Assembly (NCBI GenBank): GCA_029962745.1
Contig: CM057165.1
Location: 7,836,978 to 7,900,977 of the forward strand
DNA: 64,000 nucleotides
Direction: 5' to 3'
Source of the DNA: Echinometra lucunter
Lineage: Eukaryota; Echinodermata; Echinoidea; Camarodonta; Echinometridae
In this document: in pieces, positions 58,601 through 64,000 of the stretch
Numbering within the stretch: the first letter of the stretch is position 1
Layout of the letters: each line of letters opens with the position of its first letter
Made by a program: the position numbers and the translations under genes
Notes under the pieces: model-generated
Told to the model about the DNA's origin: nothing
What the model saw: the letters and a program-made list of their open reading frames with translations, nothing else
The model's database searches: none

Positions 58601-60152
58601 AATTATTTTTCATCATTATATCCCTGCTAGACTTTGAATGAGCTTTATGATAAAAGAGAGAAATAAAAGACAAAACAATTTCTGAACTGTTTAGAAATCT
58701 GCAGACTTTGAGCTTGTGAGTTTTGAAATTTGTCAATATCAGGAATAAACAAAATATTACCTCCAAATAAATAAGACATGTCACTCAGAGGGATTTTATT
58801 TTTTCTTATATTTTCTAGATGTATGCTTTTTAACTTTATTTTGATTGTCTTCACCATAGGACTCCATCACCACACCAACAACTGCAGAAGGTGATGTCAG
58901 AAGAAGGGCCAATATGGTTGCCAAAATGAGACAGCTTCAAGGTGACCTTCCCCTTGCTTCTGACGAAGATTCGTTCGAAGGATTTGGACCCGATGGTGCA
59001 AGACCCGGTCTCAGTCGCACCATGGGCCAAGACTACAGGAAACCAAGCAAGCCAAAGGTGAGGAAGACAAAGAAGAGAAAGTCTAGGACTGTCAAAGAGA
59101 TGCTAGGTGCACTGTCAGACAGTGAGCTATTAAGGGAACACTCTTCAGATGATTATTCTGATGAAGACGAGCCAGTCGTGATCAAGTTTAGACTGTCTGG
59201 CTTGACACCAGCTGTGAACAGGCTGGACCCTGTACAGGATGTTCTGATATCAAAGCGAGAGGCTGGTCAGGACGTAAGGATGGGACTGGCTGCGGCATTC
59301 ACACATAAGCTGAGGACTACTGAACCGCCCAGAAAGCCAATCCACAAGAAACCTATGAACGCTGATCAGAAGCTGTTTGCTCGCGCTCAAGGAACCATGG
59401 GAATGTCTTGCTTGAAAGCAGTCATGCAGGCGTACAGAGACAGAGAGTCATCTGACAAGCTTTCCGCCAAGTGTGACAAGGTATCCATGATCCGGGAGCA
59501 GAGAGCTGCAGGCAGGCTGAGAGCCAAGAGTTTCCTGGAAGAAAAACGCTTCAAGGCCATGCAAAAGCGCGACAAAGAGATCACGAAGATTTCACATGCT
59601 TATGAAAGACAAGCCAACAGGGAGATTGATGAACTTGAAAAGAGACGTGAGCTTCGAAGCAAAGATTCAGAGATCAATTCACGAGTGCGCAAGGAGAACA
59701 CATTCAGTCATGAATTTGGTAGTCAGCACACATCAATATCCAACGCCTTGTTACGCCATGACAGGCAGGCTAGAGGTGAAAAGCTCTTACACGAGAAAGA
59801 AGACTTTGTTCATGCTGAGCACGAGCATGAACTGAGTCAACGCCAGTTGGTCCAGAGATATCTAGAACACAGGAAGCTTATGAGGCAAGCCCAAACGGCT
59901 GTAGAGAAGGCAGCTATTGATACAAGAATGGCCCAGGAACATAATGACAGGCTCATGGACGCAAGGACGAATGTCTCGAGGCAGAAGGAGAAAGCCAAGC
60001 ACTTCCAGGCTTTTTACCCTCTTCCCAAATGTGCCACCCACCCAGTCTTGCCCCCGGTGAGACGAGAAGGCAAACCAGGACAGTGGGACACACTTATCTC
60101 CATGTACGAGGGAAGAGTTGGGAATCATCCAGCAATCGTTGGCACTCTATGA
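52431..60152 (+). CDS. LRRIQ3: Leucine-rich repeat and IQ motif protein LRRIQ3
   Basis: Coding exons: 52431-52616, 53558-53761, 54447-54637, 55223-55354, 56590-56747, 57293-57620, 58860-60152; GT-AG introns. About 830 residues. Leucine-rich repeats at about 75-185 ('LRVCNLAGNYIRSFEGL', 'LIKLDLHGNQINQLPDETFW', 'LRALYLHDNSISRL'); the signature 'NSIWSLKALDNHVISDEEII'; two IQ motifs ('IIQRYIRGWLTRKAF' and 'TIQRYWRAYKG') that would bind calmodulin-like proteins; then a long basic, charged, helical C-terminus. Block order matches vertebrate LRRIQ3 as I know it, but the tail is longer and differs. The family is associated with cilia and testis. Exon 4 ends in phase 2 while exon 5 needs phase 0, so one base is missing or a tiny exon is overlooked. 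ATG 52431 is the first in its frame. Confidence 0.9.
53558..53761 (+). CDS. LRRIQ3: LRRIQ3 coding exon 2 (LRR)
   Basis: 68 codons, phase 0 both sides (acceptor CACTAG|GCA, donor AATCAG|GTTAGT). Contains 'LCGVHLRDVGSVGSCTNLRV' and the first LRR units. Confidence 0.9.
54447..54637 (+). CDS. LRRIQ3: LRRIQ3 coding exon 3 (LRR)
   Basis: Acceptor GTGCAG|ATC, donor AACAG|GTAAAG, ends in phase 2. 'INQLPDETFWAGMTELRALY' continues the LRR of exon 2. Confidence 0.92.
55223..55354 (+). CDS. LRRIQ3: LRRIQ3 coding exon 4
   Basis: 132 bases, acceptor CAATAG|CATC, donor AACAG|GTAGGT. It encodes 'SIWSLKALDNHVISDEEIIE', the most diagnostic block. It ends in phase 2, which conflicts with exon 5. Confidence 0.9.
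55395..55795 (-). mobile_element. tRNA-derived SINE in LRRIQ3 intron 4
   Basis: Read on the minus strand, the head at about 55793-55718 has an A box 'tggctcagtcggtaaagc' and a B box 'gggttcaagttc'. The body includes 'gcgttgtatgttaatgttcc', 'ggaaagtcaccacctttgca' and 'cattaagaaccc'. Confidence 0.82.
56590..56747 (+). CDS. LRRIQ3: LRRIQ3 coding exon 5 (first IQ motif)
   Basis: Frame starting GTC at 56590 gives 'VTNLGVEFGHVRAVLATVSQ' and 'KHSPVLIIQRYIRGWLTRK'. If exon 4 is joined directly, the frame shifts and meets TAG after three codons. Confidence 0.88.
57293..57620 (+). CDS. LRRIQ3: LRRIQ3 coding exon 6 (second IQ motif)
   Basis: Acceptor GCACAG|GGCT, donor GAAAAG|GTGTGT. 'AIVTIQRYWRAYKG' followed by a Ser/Pro-rich stretch. 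Confidence 0.88.
57685..58081. mobile_element. Long-TIR MITE in LRRIQ3 intron 6
   Basis: Arms of about 190 bases: 'gtaccaaagtgtgacgtcat' near 57697 faces 'tgacgtcatcgctttggtgc' near 58055. The centre is a strong hairpin, 'caatttacactgatttca' (57903) being the inverse of 'tgaaatcagtgtaaattg' (57857). Confidence 0.88.
58082..58500. mobile_element. hAT-type MITE with perfect 8-bp target duplication
   Basis: Inverted ends 'taaagtccccagttttcc' at 58082-58099 and 58483-58500 match over all 18 bases. The flanks 'cctataat' (58074-58081 and 58501-58508) are identical. It inserted into the edge of the preceding MITE. 419 bases, non-coding. Confidence 0.95.
58860..60152 (+). CDS. LRRIQ3: LRRIQ3 last coding exon
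   Basis: 431 codons with TGA at 60150. Acceptor CCATAG|GACTCC. Basic cluster 'KPKVRKTKKRKSR', an acidic patch 'SSDDYSDEDE', then long Arg/Lys/Glu-rich helices likely to form coiled coils ('EKRRELRSKDSE', 'LVQRYLEHRKLMRQAQ'). AATAAA at 60889-60894 is a reasonable polyadenylation signal, giving a 3' UTR of about 0.75 kb. Confidence 0.92.
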   Translation, partial: DSITTPTTAEGDVRRRANMVAKMRQLQGDLPLASDEDSFEGFGPDGARPGLSRTMGQDYRKPSKPKVRKTKKRKSRTVKEMLGALSDSELLREHSSDDYSDEDEPVVIKFRLSGLTPAVNRLDPVQDVLISKREAGQDVRMGLAAAFTHKLRTTEPPRKPIHKKPMNADQKLFARAQGTMGMSCLKAVMQAYRDRESSDKLSAKCDKVSMIREQRAAGRLRAKSFLEEKRFKAMQKRDKEITKISHAYERQANREIDELEKRRELRSKDSEINSRVRKENTFSHEFGSQHTSISNALLRHDRQARGEKLLHEKEDFVHAEHEHELSQRQLVQRYLEHRKLMRQAQTAVEKAAIDTRMAQEHNDRLMDARTNVSRQKEKAKHFQAFYPLPKCATHPVLPPVRREGKPGQWDTLISMYEGRVGNHPAIVGTL

Positions 60153-60915
60153 TTATTTAAAGAATATAATCAACCATTCTGAAATCTTACCAGAATATTT
60201 TTATGCCCTGAAAATTAAGGAAAGATTCTAAATGTGTGCATTTTATGGAATTACTTATCTACAGTCTATTTCATTTCTTCTTTTGTTGACACACACATGG
60301 AAAGCATCCTGCATTGAGTCAGAAACTGGTTATTTTGAGTCCAGCCCTTATGGTCTCTGTTTAAAAAAATGGTAGGACAAGTTTTTTTGGGGGGGTAACT
60401 TTTTTTTTTCAGATAAGTTTTGTAAAGTAATCCTGAGTAGTCTGTCAACATGCTTTGCAAGGGGGAACCAAATGGCATGTTCCTGTCTTGGTAATTATTG
60501 AGGCTCATTCTAGTTTAGGGTATTTACAGATTTAACTAGTATTTTATTCTGAATTCTAAGAGGCTGTGCAGGACACTTAAGTGACCTTTTCATGTTTTCA
60601 TCATTAGTCTTCCATTTGTCCTCTTTGCTCTGAAATATGGCCAGAAAGTCTGCAAAAGAAAACATTTTCAGTTTTCTTACTAGAATTAAAACTTAGTACA
60701 CACATTATAAGAAAGATTACATCTTTTAATCCTGTCTAATATTCGTAATATTTAACTGTTGACTGATTTAACTGAAGATCAAGTGAGACTCTCATTACCT
60801 GAATATAATCAAGCAATAACCAAGTAATTTTGGAAGTTCTAATCAGGCAAGAGATGAAAGTGTGTAATTCAAATCTATTATTTACTTTAATAAACATACT
60901 TAAAAGCCCCATGTC
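60153..60915 (+). other. LRRIQ3: Probable LRRIQ3 3' UTR
   Basis: AT-rich, no conserved frame, ending shortly after AATAAA 60889-60894. The end is inferred from the signal only. Confidence 0.5.
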
Positions 60916-61204
60916 AGTTTCTCATTGGAGACAAAGCTTTTGCAATATCCAATGTCTTCCACTCTTTTCACTTGTTGCAAAACCCAGGCTTGTTCACATA
61001 TAAAGGGGTAAAGCGCTTCAAGAAAACCGTGCGGGTATTTATTCGCATGCAGATCGAGTTACATATTTGTATCTTATACCAAAAACAGGTGAGGAGAAAA
61101 AGTCGGTACTTCATTGCATCATTCATTCCCACTTCCAATTCAAATGAAAAACAAAAAAACAAAAACGCCTGATTTTACTGATGCATGTCTGAATGACCTT
61201 TAAA

Positions 61205-61562
61205 GGCCCGTTTTCACAGAGTACGTGAACTATTCGTGCAGGATGTGAATGTTGAAAATGTAGCCCCCAAAAATCAAACAGTTATAGTTGAGGGTTGAGG
61301 CTCGAGAAGTTCGCCATACATGCAAAGGGGTTCAGAAGCATCATCTGTTGTTTGTGTTTAGTTCGGCGGGAGTTTAAAAAAAAGTTTGACATTTTCTTGG
61401 GAATGTTTCGAGCATCCTGCGAACAAATGATGATGATTCCAAACCCCCGTGCATATTTGACAAACTTTTGTAGCCTACCATATAAATGATTGACATTGCC
61501 ATTGTTTCTACATTCGCATCCTTCACAAATCATTTGCATACCCCAGCGAAAAGCACCCTTTA
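61205..61562. mobile_element. Diverged relative of the 25848 foldback element
   Basis: 'tagttcggcgggagttta', 'tttcttgggaatgttt', 'acattcgcatccttcacaaa' and 'cataccccagcgaaaa' echo the larger element. The two halves are inverted copies, centre near 61385. Confidence 0.75.
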
Positions 61563-61952
61563 GGCTGGCTAATCAATTCATAAACATTTAGATGAGAGAA
61601 AGAACAGTTTCTTTGTATTTCTGCTGCAAAAATCATGGCAGTCTTGTAATTATATTTTTACAGCTTTAATTCAGGTGCAATATTTTTTGTGTGTGTTGCT
61701 TTTGTATGAGTTTGATTTGATTTGATCAAGCATAAAGAAAAGAAAAATCACAATTTTTTCTGAAAAAGTACAAGATGATGTGAAAATTTGTATTATTTTT
61801 GGTAGTTTTGGCTTAGTATTTATAATTTGGATATGCTATTTTTAATGTTTTTCTTCTCCTCTTTTTTTTTCTTCCTTTTTTTTCTTCTTCCTATATACAT
61901 ACGCACACGCAAATACGTGTACACACATATTATCTGTCTCTTTGTCTCACTC

Positions 61953-61983
<31 letters not shown>

Positions 61984-62276
61984 ATCTATCTCGTGCATAA
62001 AGGAAAGTAAGTTTATCAAAACAATAAGAAAGATGTCCAATATACCACTTATGTCTTTTATTAGCTGATAAGTATCTTCATACCTTTTTTTAAAACAAAA
62101 ATGATTAGAATTATCAACATGAATTTTTAAATTATAGATGCAATTTTTTTTCTCCTTTTCTTTGCATTACGTGTGACACGTGATTGGTTAATGATAGTGA
62201 TGTCATGATCTGATCCCCAGACTGAAACCGCAAATCTTGCGGCATTTGCGTCCTAATGATAAATGAAAAATGGGAA

Positions 62277-62312
62277 GGGAGAGAAAGAGAGACAGAGACA
62301 GAGAGAGAGAGA

Positions 62313-62361
<49 letters not shown>
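62277..62361. repeat. (GA)n microsatellite
   Basis: GA run with a few 'gaca' and 'ggga' variants. Confidence 0.9.
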
Positions 62362-62363
<2 letters not shown>

Positions 62364-62871
62364 AGAGAATTATAGAAAAGTGGAAGTCAGAAGAGGGAAA
62401 AAGATAATGATGGGTCGAAAGGGGGGAAAATAGGAAAGACAGAATGAGGGGGAGGGATCGCTAGAGATGGGGTTAGACAGTAAGAAATGAAAAATTTGGA
62501 CAGAGTGGGAAGTGTTTTAGCGGAATAATTGGAAGTTTGTAAGACAGATAGAATGAGAGAGATATAGATTGGGAGACAGAAATGGGAGAGAGAACAAAAA
62601 AGAATGCGGAGACATTTGATGGGAAGAAGGCTACGTTTTAACGCAGTTTTCTGACCATGGCTGTTACGTGATGTTCTGTTCTTCCAAGGAAATTGTATTA
62701 ATAGTTTCTTTTTTGTTCTTTTTAAAATAACTACTGATAATAAATAATGTCGCAAATCATTACATAGATGAGAACAAATTTTTTATAAAACAAATAATAT
62801 TCTCATGAATAACACTGTCTTCAAGGATACACCAACTCTTATCTTCACAGTGTTTCTATGTTTCAATGCTA

Positions 62872-63650
62872 CTGGCGTAGCTGGGGGGGGGGCAAAAGGG
62901 GGCCATGCCTAGGGGTGAGCAAAAAAAAAAAAAAAAAAAAAAACTTTCATCGAGTCCACTTCACATAACTTACCCTACCCGTACCCTGCGAAATGAAAGT
63001 AAAAAGTTACTATGCCAGAGTACTTCTCATATGAGTTACCCCTAACACTGAATTTTAGTGTGCAGGAAATGCCATTTTCATGCACGAATTTCTAAAAATA
63101 TCCCTACCGTGGGAAGGGGGATATCCCCCCTTCCACACCCTCCCCCGCGTGTTCGCTTCGCTCCCTTGCCTTGACCCCCTTATATGCCACTTCTCATAAC
63201 TTACCCCTAATATGGAATTTTAGTGTGCAGTAAATGCCATTTTTCATGCACGAATTTTCAAAAACCTCCTTATCGTGGGAACGGGGATACGGCCCTCCCA
63301 CACCCTCCCCCCGCTCGGTCGCTTCGTTCCCTCGCCTTGGCCCCCCTATACGCCACTTCTCACATAAATTACCCCTAATACTGAATTCTAGTGTGCAGAA
63401 AATGCCATTTCAGAAAATGCCATTTTCATGCACAATTTTTCAAAATCTTCCTACCGTGGGAGGGGGAATCCCCCCCAAACACACACCCTCGCCTTGGCCT
63501 CCCTTATGCCACTTCTCATATAAGTTCCCCTAATACTGAATTCTAGTGTGCAGAAAATGCCATTTCATGCACGAATTGGGAAAAATCTCCCTACCGCAAT
63601 CTCGCCCTGACCCTTCCCCCTGTTGAAAATTCCTGGCTACGCCAGTGTTC
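62872..63650. mobile_element. Element with 'actggcgtagc' ends and internal tandem repeat
   Basis: 'actggcgtagc' (62872) faces 'gctacgccagt' near 63637. Inside, 'gaatt.tagtgtgcag.aaatg' with 'ccattttcatgcacgaattt' and 'gccacttctcata' repeats about four times with a period of about 160. G- and C-runs are frequent. Confidence 0.78.
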
Positions 63651-63659
63651 AGTGCGATT

Positions 63660-64000
63660 ACAAATCAATCTTTTACACAAAATAACTACGATAATTCATG
63701 AAAATTATAATTTTTTGTGATTTTTGTTATTCCTTTCATCATAAAAAAAATCACTGAGGACTAAGTGAAACCTTTACACCACTGGACAACGACAAACACG
63801 GAGCAAAAGAAGAAGTACATGATATTATTGAATAAAGCCAATTAAAGGAATTTTCATAGTCACTGAAATATCAATTTTACGAATACCAAATAATTCAAGA
63901 GCTTTATGAATGTCGATGGTGTTACGATAATGAAACCGATTAAAGGATCATCACGAACAAATAATGATTACGGATTAAAACTTAATCATATTAATGCAAT
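63660..64000. other. AT-rich end of window, no feature seen
   Basis: No open frame or repeat recognised. Confidence 0.5.

Overview
The window is animal nuclear DNA. Genes are split into short exons with GT-AG introns, there is no operon-like packing, and the spaces are full of microsatellites, long poly-G/C runs, foldback elements and tRNA-derived SINEs. The AT-rich background, the repeat style (for example (AAT)n next to 'tttatatagcgc' tails) and the gene content fit a marine deuterostome. A sea urchin or related echinoderm is my best guess. This is inferred from character, not from a database match.

Layout. (1) 2134-5373, minus strand: the first three recognisable coding exons of a TTLL11-like tubulin polyglutamylase; the rest lies beyond the left edge. 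Its start faces a compact promoter with ETS-like and CCAAT-type motifs, and a possible small spliced transcript runs the other way from 5634. (2) 5.7-13.4 kb: no convincing gene; repeats and tandem blocks. (3) About 13.39-47.49 kb: a large imperfect palindrome. The left arm (about 13.39-29.1 kb) and right arm (about 32.24-47.49 kb) match in inverted orientation, separated by a spacer of about 3 kb with a broken L1/Tx1-like LINE. Each arm carries one copy of the same six-exon gene (5' exon plus five coding exons): a secreted SOUL/HEBP2-like haem-binding-family protein with a signal peptide, cysteines and an unusual Arg/Gly-rich (RGG-type) C-terminal tail. The two copies point toward each other. 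The right copy (minus strand) is open throughout in my model. The left copy (plus strand) has one extra T in coding exon 4 that shifts the frame and would remove the tail. (4) 47.5-52.4 kb: end-of-arm repeats, a SINE-like piece and several foldback elements. (5) 52431-60152, plus strand: a seven-coding-exon gene recognisable as LRRIQ3 (leucine-rich repeats plus two IQ motifs). Its exon 4 and exon 5 phases do not match as written. Its introns hold a tRNA-derived SINE, a long-TIR MITE and a hAT-type MITE with a perfect 8-bp target duplication. (6) 60.2-64 kb: 3' UTR, a diverged foldback relative, microsatellites and a tandem-repeat-bearing element.

TTLL11 and LRRIQ3 belong to families linked to cilia and flagella. 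The SOUL pair is a separate secreted system, and the inverted duplication with its decorated tail is the most novel item here. Exon limits were set by reading frame, GT-AG sites and comparison between the two arms, so the SOUL models support each other.
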